64,000 nt of DNA. Origin: Niabella aurantiaca DSM 17617. Lineage in GTDB: Bacteria; Bacteroidota; Bacteroidia; Chitinophagales; Chitinophagaceae. A program made the position numbers and the translations under genes. Each line of letters starts with the position of its first letter. The first letter of the stretch is position 1. Under the pieces are notes generated by a model that made no database searches, had not been told where the DNA came from, and saw nothing but the letters and a program-made list of their open reading frames with translations. Where the stretch lies: contig NZ_KB893648.1 of NCBI RefSeq assembly GCF_000374125.1, positions 62,001-126,000 on the forward strand, given 5' to 3'. This document shows, piece after piece, positions 42,771-53,032 of the stretch.

Positions 42771-43979
42771 ATGAAAAGTATGCTGATTTTTGTTGCCATT
42801 CTTTGCTGCTGGAACTTCGCAGGCGCCCAGCGTATGATTAAAGGGGCGGTAATCGATAGCCTGAGCGGGAAACCGGTGGCGGCGGCCAGCGTATATTTTA
42901 ACGGTTCGCGATCAGGTACGGTTACGGATGCAAAAGGTCTGTTTACGATAGCATCTCCCTCTCAGCCGCAGCTGCTTATTGTTTCCAATGTAGGATATAA
43001 AACGATTGCCCTTCCAACAAATGATATTCAACCTGATCAGCTTCTTACTGTAAAAATGACAATAAAAAGCGCTGATCTGGATGCGGTTACGGTTCGCTCT
43101 TTAAAATATAAACCTGCCAACACCAGGTACTGGAAGAAAAAGTTTATCGACTATTTTATCGGCCCCCGGGACAAAACAGCTGATTGCTCCATTCTGAATT
43201 TTGACGATATTGCTTTGAAAGTCTCCGCAAACGAAGAGGTCCTCAAAGCACAGTCGAAGAAGACGATCGAGATTGTGAACCATTGGTTGGGATACAGGAT
43301 CTATTTTGATATGGAAGACTGTACCATAAATTTTGAGAAGAAGACCTTTGTCAATTTTGGCTATGCCCGGTTTGAGGATATTGGTAAGGGGGATACTAAA
43401 TTTAAGGAAAGAAGAGACGCGGTTTATCAGGGATCGCTTCCGCATTTTCTAAAATCACTTTACAGTAACACCCTCCAGTCAAATAACTTTGAAGCGAGGC
43501 GGGCAAGAGTAAGACGGAATACCGAAAGGGACCGGGTAAGACAATTGATGAAAGAACAGAAGTTTGATCTGAATTTTCATGCAGAGACCCTTCAAATTGG
43601 AAAATCGCCGTCGGACAGTTCTTTATATTACTATCGTGTTTATGTGAAGGGTAAGGACCAGGTTATCGAATGCGATAGCAGCCTGCTCCATGTGGATGAT
43701 GTGTTTGTGACGGATCTTGAAGTGGTCAAGGAATTGTATTTTGAGGATTATCTGTTAGTGACCTATAAAAAAGAGGTTTCGGACCAGCTCAGACTGTTTC
43801 CATTACTCCAGGGATTGGAGCTCAACGGCAGCTATCAGAATTCACTCCTTTCTTTGAAGGACAATAACAGTGTCTTTGTTTTTGCGAATGGTGCCGCATC
43901 CCCGGCCAGCGTTTTAACGGCACAGGGGTATTGGTACGCTGCAAGCTCCATAAAAAACCTCCTCCCTTACGATTACTAA
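42771..43979 (+). CDS. Secreted protein with carboxypeptidase-regulatory-like domain
   Basis: 402 residues with signal peptide MKSMLIFVAILCCWNFAGAQ. Residues 22-105 form a CarboxypepD_reg-like beta-sandwich (MIKGAVIDSLSGKPVAAASVYFNGSRSGTVTDAKGLFTI). The remainder (KKKFIDYFIGPRDKTADCSILNFDDI onward) resembles the many Bacteroidota proteins where this domain precedes a beta-rich region of unknown role. Probably periplasmic or exposed. The following gene begins 18 bp downstream, so they form an operon. Confidence 0.75.
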   Translation: MKSMLIFVAILCCWNFAGAQRMIKGAVIDSLSGKPVAAASVYFNGSRSGTVTDAKGLFTIASPSQPQLLIVSNVGYKTIALPTNDIQPDQLLTVKMTIKSADLDAVTVRSLKYKPANTRYWKKKFIDYFIGPRDKTADCSILNFDDIALKVSANEEVLKAQSKKTIEIVNHWLGYRIYFDMEDCTINFEKKTFVNFGYARFEDIGKGDTKFKERRDAVYQGSLPHFLKSLYSNTLQSNNFEARRARVRRNTERDRVRQLMKEQKFDLNFHAETLQIGKSPSDSSLYYYRVYVKGKDQVIECDSSLLHVDDVFVTDLEVVKELYFEDYLLVTYKKEVSDQLRLFPLLQGLELNGSYQNSLLSLKDNNSVFVFANGAASPASVLTAQGYWYAASSIKNLLPYDY

Positions 43980-43997
43980 AATATAACGCCTGCGCTT

Positions 43998-46337
43998 ATG
44001 AAGAAATTTGAATTGTTGGTTTTGGGTCTTCTGATCTGCTGTCCTGGGAAAGGGCAACCTAAGACAGCTGATCTTACAAATGCCTTACCCCATTCTTTTG
44101 TAAGATTATACCTGCAGACAGACCGGGATGCCTATCTTTCGGGGGATACGATCCGGGCAAAGGGGTTTTTCACCAATACGGAGCATAGAAGCGTAACACC
44201 CCAGAGCATGACGCTTGAATTGCTGGATCTCCGGGCAGGAAAAATCATTGCGACGCATTCCTTTTTGCCTTTCAGAGGAGCATTCCCCGCATCGCTTGCT
44301 TTGCCCTTTGATCTATCCACCGGTACATACAGGATCCGGGCGTATTCCGGAGACCTTATACAGGAGGATCAGGCTGTGTTTACGAGGCTGATCAAAGTAT
44401 ATAGCCGCACTAAGAAAAAAAATGATAGCCCGGTCTATGACAAAGCGCTTGTTTTTTATCCCGAAGGCGGGCGGCTGATAGCGGGAGCGACAAACAAAGT
44501 TGCATTTAAATTTGCCGATGAAACGGGTGTGCCTTTTGATATTTCCGGGAGGATCGTTGACGCTTCCGGGAAAAAGATCGTTGATTTTAAGAGCGTGCAT
44601 AATGGAATGGGCTTTTTTATGCTCAACCCGAAGGCCGGAGCGCCCTATTTTGCTGTAATGGACAGTGGCTTTTCAGCTCATAAATACCCATTGCCCGTTG
44701 CCGCAGATAAAGGAATCGTATTAAAGGTGTCCAATGATGGCAGCCGCCTTTTATTGAATATCCAGGTATCATCAGCGGGTGTATTGACACCTGCTTTTAT
44801 GGTGTTGCAGGGAGGAAGCGGGATCCTCCATCGTGCAAACCTTCAGACAGATTCAGCTGCATATCGGGCTTCAATCGATATTGGGGGCTTCCCTTCCGGC
44901 GTGGCGAGGCTGGGCATATACAGTAAGGATACGCAGCTGCTGGCAGAACGGCTTTGTTTTATCGATAACAAAGAGTACCGGCTCGCCGCCGGCCTTTCCA
45001 CCCCCCTGCTGAACAGTAACCCCAGGGCAGAGAACCTGCTGTCCCTGGATTTAAAGGAACCCGTTAAAGGAACGTTTGCCGTTAGCGTCGTCGATGCGGG
45101 TTTCGGAGCGTTTGGAACAGACCGGCAAAATATTTACTCCGCCAACCTGCTGACCTGCTATCTGGAAAACAGCGTGTACGATGCCGGCAGCTATTTAGAT
45201 GGAAGTTATCAAAATGCTAAAGAGCTTCTGGATTTAGTAATGTTAACAAGCCATTGGGGCATTTCAAAATGGGAACATGATGGGAAGCGTGGAACTTCTG
45301 TGAAGAAAGAAAAAGGTATTTTGTCGGGAACCGTATTTTACAAAACCACCAAAAAAATATATGCAAATAAGCCCATTCATTTAATTGCGGTATCTGAAGA
45401 GGACAGCAGCACAAAAACGATATCGTTTCAAACAGACAGCGCCGGTGCTTTTGATCTGAAAGGACTGGGTCTTTCAGGAAGAAATAAACTTTTGTTTAGC
45501 CCTGCCGATAAAAAAGGAGGATTTATAGACGTGGTTCTGGATCCTGCAAATGAAGGCTCTTTGGATATAAAGTTTCCGCATGTAAGAGCTGTCGAGAACT
45601 CTGTTAATAATGCAGACAGTCCTGCATTGGACCGTTTCATTGGTGCTAAAGATTATATTGAAAATGTGACGGTCAGCGCTAAAATGAAGGACCGCCTGCA
45701 AATGCTGGAGCAGCGTTATGCTACGGGAAAGTTCCGGGATCTTTACGGGGAAATCTATGATCTGACGGATCTCAAACCCCGCAAAGGAAATATTCTTGAT
45801 TATTTGATGGCGCGTTACCCCGATATAAAGGTCGGGATAGATTCCATAGGCGGATACCATGTAAAAGCAAGGGATAGGAATGGGGAATTTGTACTGCCTT
45901 CGATTTATATAAATGAGGTTCAAGCCCTCCCCCCATATGAACAGCAGCTATTCTCGGTCAGTCCGCACGATGTTGCCATGATCAAACTTGTACAGGGTAT
46001 TGATCTTGGTGGAAGAGGCCCGATCCCCTCAATTGCCATTTATACCCGGAAAGGCCGGGATTTTAATGCGGCAAGTGAAAATTATGACATTGAATATGTT
46101 GAAGGCTATACAAAGGCAAGCACGTTTTACAGTCCGGTTTATGCAGGCGAAAATCCGGGGGGTCCGACAGACAGAAGGATCACGCTATTCTGGAACCCCA
46201 GAGCGGCAACCTCTGACCGGGTTCATTTCATCCCTGTCCATTTTTACAATACCGATTTTACAAAACGCTTCCTTCTTATAATCGAAGGTGTTACCGAAAA
46301 TGGAAAGTTGCTTTCATTTGGCAAAGCCCTGTTTTAA
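43998..46337 (+). CDS. Large secreted MG2-like / TonB-plug-like protein
   Basis: 779 residues with a signal peptide (MKKFELLVLGLLICCPGKGQ). Residues 30-120 show a macroglobulin-like MG2 domain (FVRLYLQTDRDAYLSGDTIRAKGFF ... STGTYRIRAYSG). A carboxypeptidase-like repeat lies in the middle (KGILSGTVFYKTTKKIYANKPIHLI), and the C-terminal region has IYINEVQALPPYEQQLFSVSPHDVAMIKLVQG and IPSIAIYTRKG, like a plug domain without barrel. Such proteins are common in Bacteroidota and their function is unclear. They may take part in TonB-linked envelope processes. Confidence 0.75.
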   Translation: MKKFELLVLGLLICCPGKGQPKTADLTNALPHSFVRLYLQTDRDAYLSGDTIRAKGFFTNTEHRSVTPQSMTLELLDLRAGKIIATHSFLPFRGAFPASLALPFDLSTGTYRIRAYSGDLIQEDQAVFTRLIKVYSRTKKKNDSPVYDKALVFYPEGGRLIAGATNKVAFKFADETGVPFDISGRIVDASGKKIVDFKSVHNGMGFFMLNPKAGAPYFAVMDSGFSAHKYPLPVAADKGIVLKVSNDGSRLLLNIQVSSAGVLTPAFMVLQGGSGILHRANLQTDSAAYRASIDIGGFPSGVARLGIYSKDTQLLAERLCFIDNKEYRLAAGLSTPLLNSNPRAENLLSLDLKEPVKGTFAVSVVDAGFGAFGTDRQNIYSANLLTCYLENSVYDAGSYLDGSYQNAKELLDLVMLTSHWGISKWEHDGKRGTSVKKEKGILSGTVFYKTTKKIYANKPIHLIAVSEEDSSTKTISFQTDSAGAFDLKGLGLSGRNKLLFSPADKKGGFIDVVLDPANEGSLDIKFPHVRAVENSVNNADSPALDRFIGAKDYIENVTVSAKMKDRLQMLEQRYATGKFRDLYGEIYDLTDLKPRKGNILDYLMARYPDIKVGIDSIGGYHVKARDRNGEFVLPSIYINEVQALPPYEQQLFSVSPHDVAMIKLVQGIDLGGRGPIPSIAIYTRKGRDFNAASENYDIEYVEGYTKASTFYSPVYAGENPGGPTDRRITLFWNPRAATSDRVHFIPVHFYNTDFTKRFLLIIEGVTENGKLLSFGKALF

Positions 46338-46702
46338 ACGGACATGCAATTCAGGACTACGGTATCTTTTTGAACGGCATATCCGGTACGCGGGAGCGGG
46401 GAGTAAGGCTAAATAGAAAAGTATATATCCAGTCAGTTTAAATTAAAAAACAATTCTGTATAAGTCCGGATGGTGACGGTACCGCCGGCCATATGGGGTG
46501 CCTGAAGACACGGATCCCGGCAGCCGGCATGGGCGGCTTTTTAAAACTTCTGTCCTGTGTTAAAAGGATCGTATGTTTTTGAACATTTTGGAATGATTCG
46601 ACAAAGGATTGAACAAAATATTCAACAGGTATTTATTTTCTTCGCAACTCCATTGGATCCCGGTGTTATTAATTTAGAAAATCATTCAATTTAGTTGTAT
46701 CG
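46338..46702. other. Intergenic region before the PUL
   Basis: 365 bp without a gene. It contains copy 1 of the 36-bp conserved motif (46586-46621) and a likely -7 region TATTTATTTTCTTCG at 46630-46644. Nothing else is recognised. Confidence 0.6.
46586..46621 (+). promoter_or_regulatory. PUL conserved 36-bp motif, copy 1
   Basis: Starts TTTTGGAATGATTCGACAAA and ends ATTGAACAAAATAT. It matches copy 2 at 31 of 36 positions and lies 81 bp before the GH43 start. A TATTTATTT box follows 8 bases downstream, with the same spacing as at copy 2. Confidence 0.78.
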
Positions 46703-48193
46703 ATGTTTGCTAAGCGTTTGTTATTATTGGTCCTTTTACTGACTCTTACGGTTCATTCAAATGCACAACAACTGGTGCTGCCCGGTGATCATCCCGATCC
46801 TTCGGTGGTTAAAATAGGCGATGAGTACTGGGCCGCAGGCACCACCTCAAACTGGTTCCCGGCGTTTACATTATATCGTTCGACAGACCTCATAAACTGG
46901 AAAGCTGCGGGGCATGTGTTTACAAAAATGCCTGGCTGGGCCGGCTATTATATGTGGGCTCCGGAAATTACCTATGACAACGGTAAAGTGTATGTTTATT
47001 ATACGGCAGGTAAAAAGGAGGGCGGCCTGTGCATCGCTGCAGCTGTTGCCGACCGGCCCGAAGGTCCGTATCGTGATCTTGGCCCGTTAATGTGTCAGAA
47101 AGATGGGTCGATTGATCCATTCGCTGTCCGCGATGAAAATGGTAAACTGCATATGATCTGGAAAGAGGATGGAAATAGCGTGGGGAAACCGACGCCGATC
47201 TGGATAGCGGAAATGAGCGAGGACCGGACATCCCTCCTTGGTGAAAAAAGAGAACTTTTCCGGGCGGATATACCCTGGGAACGGGGACTGGTCGAAGGGG
47301 TGTCTGTAATGCGGCATAAGGATTATTTTTATGCCTTCTATGCCGGTGCAGGATGTTGTGGAAGAACCTGTAGCTATGGTACAGGGGTGGCCCGGTCAAA
47401 AAATCTCTTTGGTCCCTGGGAGAAATATCCCGGCAACCCGGTGCTTACCGATAACAACGAATGGAAATGCCCGGGACACGGAACACCGGTTGAAAAAGAT
47501 GGCCGGTTTTATTTTCTGTATCATGCCTACAGCAGGAGCAGCAGCATATACGCCGGGCGGCAGGGCGTGTTGAACGAATTTGAATTTACGCCGGATGGGT
47601 GGCCGCGTTTCCTGAATAAAGGGGAAGATGCAGACCCGGTAAAAGCCGGGAGCAGCAGGGATGATTTTTCAACGAAAACATTGGCCGATAGCTGGCATTG
47701 GAGCATATTTCAGAATGTGAAATACACGGTTACCGGAAATACATTGAGATTGCATGCCCTGCCCGCTGCCTGTGGCGCCTATATTGGTCGGGCTGTTTTG
47801 ACCCCCGATTATGAATCGCAGGTAACATTGCTAAAAGCGTCTTCTTCAAAAGCCGGGCTTGCCCTGATCGGGGACGACAGGAATATGGTGGTGGCGACTG
47901 TTTATGAAAACAAGCTTCGTTTGATACAACTGAAGCAGGATAAAACGGAAGTGATTGCCGAAAAAACGATCCGCATGCCTCTACGGCTGGTGTTGAAAGT
48001 GAGGGTAACGAACAATACGCAGGCTACTTTTCTGTACAGTACAGATGGCAGGCGGTTTAATATCTTGAATGACCGGCCGGCGGATATCTCCTACCTGCCT
48101 CCATGGGACAGGGCCGTACGTGTGGGATTGGTTTCAAAAGGAACCGCCGGGGAAACCGCACTTTTTAAAAACTTTGTTTTGAAGAATCAATAG
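46703..48193 (+). CDS. GH43-family glycoside hydrolase
   Basis: 496 residues with signal peptide (MFAKRLLLLVLLLTLTVHSNAQ). A GH43 five-bladed propeller: catalytic base Asp32 in GDHPDPSV, pKa-modulating Asp138 in GSIDPF, and general acid Glu198 in LVEGVS. The C-terminal 170 residues form a beta-sandwich typical of a GH43 C2 domain. GH43 enzymes release arabinose or xylose from side chains, often arabinofuranose; the exact specificity cannot be fixed. It is first in the PUL, preceded by the 36-bp motif. Confidence 0.88.
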   Translation: MFAKRLLLLVLLLTLTVHSNAQQLVLPGDHPDPSVVKIGDEYWAAGTTSNWFPAFTLYRSTDLINWKAAGHVFTKMPGWAGYYMWAPEITYDNGKVYVYYTAGKKEGGLCIAAAVADRPEGPYRDLGPLMCQKDGSIDPFAVRDENGKLHMIWKEDGNSVGKPTPIWIAEMSEDRTSLLGEKRELFRADIPWERGLVEGVSVMRHKDYFYAFYAGAGCCGRTCSYGTGVARSKNLFGPWEKYPGNPVLTDNNEWKCPGHGTPVEKDGRFYFLYHAYSRSSSIYAGRQGVLNEFEFTPDGWPRFLNKGEDADPVKAGSSRDDFSTKTLADSWHWSIFQNVKYTVTGNTLRLHALPAACGAYIGRAVLTPDYESQVTLLKASSSKAGLALIGDDRNMVVATVYENKLRLIQLKQDKTEVIAEKTIRMPLRLVLKVRVTNNTQATFLYSTDGRRFNILNDRPADISYLPPWDRAVRVGLVSKGTAGETALFKNFVLKNQ

Positions 48194-48224
48194 CCCTTAT
48201 CGCATGGTTGCCTGCGGTCCTGTA

Positions 48225-48260
48225 TTTTGGAACGATTCGACAAAATGTTGAACAGAATAT
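48225..48260 (+). promoter_or_regulatory. PUL conserved 36-bp motif, copy 2
   Basis: Begins TTTTGGAACGATTCGACAAA and ends TTGAACAGAATAT, 214 bp before the lipoprotein that heads the susCD operon. A TATTTATTTCCTTTG box follows at 48269-48283. Confidence 0.8.
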
Positions 48261-48474
48261 ATCGGGTGTATTTATTTCCTTTGTTGTGATAATGAAGCTA
48301 ACTGAAATAGCTTGCCTTTTTGCTCAGACGTATTGTTTGTAAACTAAGTTTTATTTCAGCGCTTATTGGAAGGAAGAACTGTTTATCGGAATCAGAGAAA
48401 GATCCCAAAATATTGATTGCGGATACAGATCAGTTCTGCCATATAGTAATTTGTAAACACAAGATAACGCCGTT

Positions 48475-49848
48475 ATGAAATTTCAAAAGAGAATTAATTG
48501 CTTTTTCATTTTTTTCCTGTTTTTCGGCAGTTTGTTTTATGCCTGTAAAGACAAAGATCTGATCCGGAAGGACAATAATTATGATCCGGGAAAACCTACG
48601 GTATTTGCTGATTTTTCTCCGAAGAAAGGTGCGATCAGAACGCGCCTCTATATTTACGGGGACAATTTTGGTACCGATGTTTCCAAAATTCATGTTTATA
48701 TCGGCGACAGGGAGCTCAAAGTCGTCGGCGCCAATGGGAAGCAGATCTACTGTTGGGTGCCGGGCCAGACCAGTACCGGTCAGGTGCGGGTGGTCATAGA
48801 CGGCAACCCTGCTGCGGAGCATACGTTCACGGATCCGTTCACCTATACCAAAAGTACCACTGTGGGTACGCTGGTGGGCAATGTAGATGAGGATGGAAAG
48901 TCCGGGATTATAGACGGCACCTTTGAAGAAGCCCGGTTCGAATACCCGGCCTGGATCACCTACGAACCCGGAAGCAATGCATTGTTTGTAACGGAGCTGG
49001 ATAAGGCGGTAAGAAGGGTAGACCTGGCGGCACAAACCGTATCCACCCTTATTACCAACGGACAGGCCGGCTTTGGTAAGATGCAAACCACCATGCTTAG
49101 CCCGGACACGGACACGCTGTTCCTTGCAAACGATAACGGGAACCGGTCTACCCCAAACAAGGTGGCCCTTGCCTACTCCCTGCGTTCGGAAAACTACCGC
49201 CGCGTGCACCCGATCCTTTACGATGTTGGTGCTTTCAGCTGCGCCCCGCACCCCGTACATCATGACTTGTATTATAACAGCATGAATGGAACGATTATCA
49301 AGAAAGCTGTTGCCGATCCGGTAACAGGAGAGATGGTTCCGAAAAAACTGTTCAGCATAGGAGGCAATCTCAGCACACTGATCTTCTTTCACCCCACCGG
49401 CAATTATGCCTATATTATGGCACATAGCCGCATTTACAAGAGCATGTATAACTGGGAGCGGCGGGAGTTGGAACCGGCCATTATTTTTGCCGGCGGCGCT
49501 GCGGGTGATGTGGACGCCATTGGTACTTCAGCCAGAATGGGCAGGGCCTACCAGGGTGTGTTCGTCAAAAACCCCGCTTATGCCGGGCAGGCGGATGAAT
49601 ATGACCTTTACTTCTGCGATCAGAACAATCAGAGCATCCGCATTCTGTCGCCCACGGGGATGGTGACCACGTTTGCCGGCAAAGGCAGCCCTACACCAGA
49701 CGGCAGCAAGAAAGGCTATATCGATGGCGATCCAAGGCTGGAAGCCCGGTTTGCTGATCCTACCGGGATTGCTTATGACGAGGTCAATAAAATCTTTTAC
49801 ATCGCGGAGCGTGATAACAAACGCATCCGTACCATAACAGTGGAATAA
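48475..49848 (+). CDS. IPT/TIG and NHL-repeat surface lipoprotein
   Basis: 457 residues with a lipoprotein signal ending GSLFYAC (Cys24). After a short spacer comes an IPT/TIG immunoglobulin-like domain (PTVFADFSPKKGAIRTRLYIYGDNFGTD), then NHL-type six-bladed repeats (GTFEEARFEYPAWITYEPGSNALFVTE ... GLEARFADPTGIAYDEVNKIFYIAERDNKRIRTI). Such proteins precede susC in PULs and may bind glycan at the cell surface. The susC gene follows after 101 bp. Confidence 0.85.
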   Translation: MKFQKRINCFFIFFLFFGSLFYACKDKDLIRKDNNYDPGKPTVFADFSPKKGAIRTRLYIYGDNFGTDVSKIHVYIGDRELKVVGANGKQIYCWVPGQTSTGQVRVVIDGNPAAEHTFTDPFTYTKSTTVGTLVGNVDEDGKSGIIDGTFEEARFEYPAWITYEPGSNALFVTELDKAVRRVDLAAQTVSTLITNGQAGFGKMQTTMLSPDTDTLFLANDNGNRSTPNKVALAYSLRSENYRRVHPILYDVGAFSCAPHPVHHDLYYNSMNGTIIKKAVADPVTGEMVPKKLFSIGGNLSTLIFFHPTGNYAYIMAHSRIYKSMYNWERRELEPAIIFAGGAAGDVDAIGTSARMGRAYQGVFVKNPAYAGQADEYDLYFCDQNNQSIRILSPTGMVTTFAGKGSPTPDGSKKGYIDGDPRLEARFADPTGIAYDEVNKIFYIAERDNKRIRTITVE

Positions 49849-49949
49849 CCGCGTTCCTGTTTATCCTCATTTTTTAACCAATTGCTTTGTTTGCAGTAAG
49901 CACAACAGGCTTACGGCGAAGCGACCAGGCAGTTACTGAATACAGATTC

Positions 49950-52900
49950 ATGAAGAAAATTATTTTTTTACTGATAGGGATCATTGGAGCTACAGCCTGC
50001 TCTCTTGCACAGGACACAACCCAGGTACCCGTCACCGTTACCGGTACGGTTATCAATGAACAGCAGGAGCCGATGGTAGGTGTTTCCATCACCATCAAGG
50101 ACCAGCCCGGGCTGGGCGTAACCACCAACGAAAAAGGCGAATACAGCGTTCGTGCCAATAAATACCAGTGGCTTGTTTTTTCATTCACCGGCTATACGCC
50201 GCAGGAAGTTTTAATAAAAGACGGGTTAAAGCTGGATGTTGTGCTCAAGCTGGCAGAGAACAAAGCCATGGATGAGATCATCGTTACGGCATTGGGTACC
50301 CAGAAAAAAGCTACGGTAACCGGCGCCATCACCACGGTGGACCTCTCTACCCTTAAAACGCCTACTTCCAGCATTACCAATGCGCTTGCGGGAAATGTGT
50401 CGGGGGTGCTGGCCATGCAGTCGAGCGGACAGCCGGGCAGCAACTCCTCCGAGTTCTGGATCCGGGGCATCTCCACCTTTGGCGCGGGCACATCGGCCCT
50501 CATCATGGTGGATGGTTTTGAGCGGAGCCTTTCGGAAATAAACATAGAAGATATTGAAACCTTTACCGTGCTTAAAGATGCTTCCACAACGGCCATATAC
50601 GGTTCCCGCGGGGCAAACGGGGTGGTGCTCATTACCACCAAAAAAGGGAAAAGGGACCGGGTAAGCATCAATGGCAAGTATGAGGCATCCTACAATACCC
50701 GCACGTTCACACCTGATTTTGTAGACGGGTACACGTATGCCAGCCTCATGAACGAGGCGCGGACCACGCGCAACGAAGAAGCTTTTTATACACAGGAGGA
50801 CCTGACCCTGATCCGGAACCAGCTGGATCCGGACCTGTTCCCCAACATTAACTGGATGGATATGTTCCTGAAGCCCGGTGCTTTTACGCAACGTACCTCG
50901 CTCAATTTTGACGGCGGCGGCGCCCTGGCCCGCTATTTCGTATCGGGCAGCTATATCAACGAGGGTGGTATGTACGAAACCGATGAAAACCTGAAAAGCT
51001 ATAATACCAATGCCAATTATAAAAGATGGAATTACCGCGCCAATGTAGACATGAACCTTACCAAAACAACGCTTGTAAGAGTTGGAGTGAGCGGTTCTTT
51101 AGGCAAGCAAAACCTGCCGGGAGGTACGTACAGCGAGATCTGGGCTTCGCTGATGGGGCAAAATCCTATTTCCATTCCCATTAAATATTCAAACGGTAAA
51201 GTGGCTTCACGTGGCGGCGCCGAAAAGCAAAACCCCTGGGTGCTCATTACCCAGCAGGGCTATATCGAAAACTGGGAGAATAAGATACAGACGAACGTGA
51301 CCCTTGAGCAAAACCTGAAATTTATTACCAACGGTCTTCGCTTTGTGGGGCGGTTTGGTTACGATAACAATAACAAGAACTATATCCGCAGGATGAAATG
51401 GCCCGAAGGCTGGATCGCCGAACGGCAACGGGAATCCACCGGGGAGCTGCGGTTAAAACGCACGATCGCCGAGCAGTTGCTTACCCAGCGATCGGACGCC
51501 ACCAGCGACCGGTTTGAAACCATACAGGGAGAGCTGCACTACAATAAAAGCATCAGAAGCCATACATTAGGCGGGGTGCTGCAATATACCCAGGAAAAAA
51601 GGGTGAACACTTCCAATTATGGCGAGGACATCATGCAGGGCATCGAACGCCGCAACCAGCGCCTTGCAGGCCGGTTCACTTATGGCTACCAGTCGCGCTA
51701 TTTCTTTGACGTAAACTTCGGGTATAATGGATCCGAAAACTTTGCGCGGGGCCACCAGTTTGGCCTGTTCCCCGCTCTTTCCGGCGCCTGGAACGTGGCC
51801 GAGGAAAAATTTATCACGGAGCACCTGAAATGGATGGATATGTTCAAGATCCGCTATTCTTTTGGAAAGGTGGGGAACGATTATATGCCCATCCGCTTCC
51901 CTTACCTTGCTTCCTTTGCAACGGATACGGAGCGGGGCTATAACTGGGGCGATATCGAAAGCAGGAACGCATACTCCAGTCTTGCATACAGCGTGATCGC
52001 CTCCAATTCCATCACCTGGGAGGTAGCCACCAAGCATGATCTTGGCCTGGATTTTTCCTTTTTTGGCGATAAGTTTGGCGGTGCCCTCGATTATTTTCAT
52101 GAGCAGCGTGACGGCATTTACATGACCCGGGATTATATGCCGCCGAGCGTAGGCATCCTGCCGGATGCTGCCCCGCGCGCCAATGTGGGCTCTACCTTAT
52201 CCCAGGGGTTCGACGGGCAACTGAAGTTTTCACAACGGATCCATAAAGTGAATCTTACCGTGCGGAGCACAATGACCTACAGCCGTAACGAAATACTGGA
52301 GGCCGATGAGCAATACAGCAACTATCCTTACACCGCCCGCGCGGGCTACCGGGTAAACCAGAACAGGGGGCTTGTGGCCCTGGGACTTTTCAGAGACTAT
52401 GAGGATATCCGCAACAGTCCTACCCAGAACTTTGGAAGAACCGCCCCCGGCGATATTAAATACAAGGATATTAACGGCGATGGTACCATTGATAACAATG
52501 ATATTGTTCCCATAGGAGCTACCCGGTATCCGAACCTGGTTTATGGTTTTGGATTGTCCGCCAGCTGGAAAGGTTTTGATGCCAGTGTGCTGTTCCAGGG
52601 AGCCGGAAAGTCCTCCTTCTTCATAAATGGTTTCACGGTGTATCCCTTTAGCGAGGGCGACTGGGGCAATATCCTCACCGATGTCGTTGAATCGAACCGG
52701 TGGATCCTGGGTGTGAACGAAGATGTGAACGCCGTTTACCCCAGGCTGAGCTACGCCGGAAGCGCGAACAACTACCGTGCTTCTACCTACTGGCTGCGCG
52801 AAAGCTCATACATGCGGCTGAAAACCGTAGATGCCGGGTACACGTTTCCAAAAACGTTCACCAACAGGATGGGCGTGAAAACCATGCGCCTGTACTTCCT

Positions 52901-53021
52901 GGGTACCAACCTGCTTACGTTTTCCAAATTTAAAATGTGGGATCCTGAAATGAACAGCACAAACGGCCAGGCGTATCCGCTGGCGAAAACAGTCACCCTT
53001 GGATTAACTGTAAACCTATAA
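49950..53021 (+). CDS. SusC/RagA-type TonB-linked glycan importer
   Basis: About 1023 residues from ATG 49950, with signal peptide MKKIIFLLIGIIGATACSLAQ. N-terminal carboxypeptidase-like domain (VTVTGTVINEQQEPMVGVSITIKDQ), the TonB-box region and a plug (MDEIIVTALGTQKKATVTGAI ... IETFTVLKDASTTAIYGSRGANGVVLITTKKG), then a 22-stranded barrel. It imports oligosaccharides across the outer membrane with the SusD lipoprotein encoded 11 bp downstream. Length is normal for the family. Confidence 0.96.
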   Translation: MKKIIFLLIGIIGATACSLAQDTTQVPVTVTGTVINEQQEPMVGVSITIKDQPGLGVTTNEKGEYSVRANKYQWLVFSFTGYTPQEVLIKDGLKLDVVLKLAENKAMDEIIVTALGTQKKATVTGAITTVDLSTLKTPTSSITNALAGNVSGVLAMQSSGQPGSNSSEFWIRGISTFGAGTSALIMVDGFERSLSEINIEDIETFTVLKDASTTAIYGSRGANGVVLITTKKGKRDRVSINGKYEASYNTRTFTPDFVDGYTYASLMNEARTTRNEEAFYTQEDLTLIRNQLDPDLFPNINWMDMFLKPGAFTQRTSLNFDGGGALARYFVSGSYINEGGMYETDENLKSYNTNANYKRWNYRANVDMNLTKTTLVRVGVSGSLGKQNLPGGTYSEIWASLMGQNPISIPIKYSNGKVASRGGAEKQNPWVLITQQGYIENWENKIQTNVTLEQNLKFITNGLRFVGRFGYDNNNKNYIRRMKWPEGWIAERQRESTGELRLKRTIAEQLLTQRSDATSDRFETIQGELHYNKSIRSHTLGGVLQYTQEKRVNTSNYGEDIMQGIERRNQRLAGRFTYGYQSRYFFDVNFGYNGSENFARGHQFGLFPALSGAWNVAEEKFITEHLKWMDMFKIRYSFGKVGNDYMPIRFPYLASFATDTERGYNWGDIESRNAYSSLAYSVIASNSITWEVATKHDLGLDFSFFGDKFGGALDYFHEQRDGIYMTRDYMPPSVGILPDAAPRANVGSTLSQGFDGQLKFSQRIHKVNLTVRSTMTYSRNEILEADEQYSNYPYTARAGYRVNQNRGLVALGLFRDYEDIRNSPTQNFGRTAPGDIKYKDINGDGTIDNNDIVPIGATRYPNLVYGFGLSASWKGFDASVLFQGAGKSSFFINGFTVYPFSEGDWGNILTDVVESNRWILGVNEDVNAVYPRLSYAGSANNYRASTYWLRESSYMRLKTVDAGYTFPKTFTNRMGVKTMRLYFLGTNLLTFSKFKMWDPEMNSTNGQAYPLAKTVTLGLTVNL

Positions 53022-53032
53022 TTTAAAAGGCC

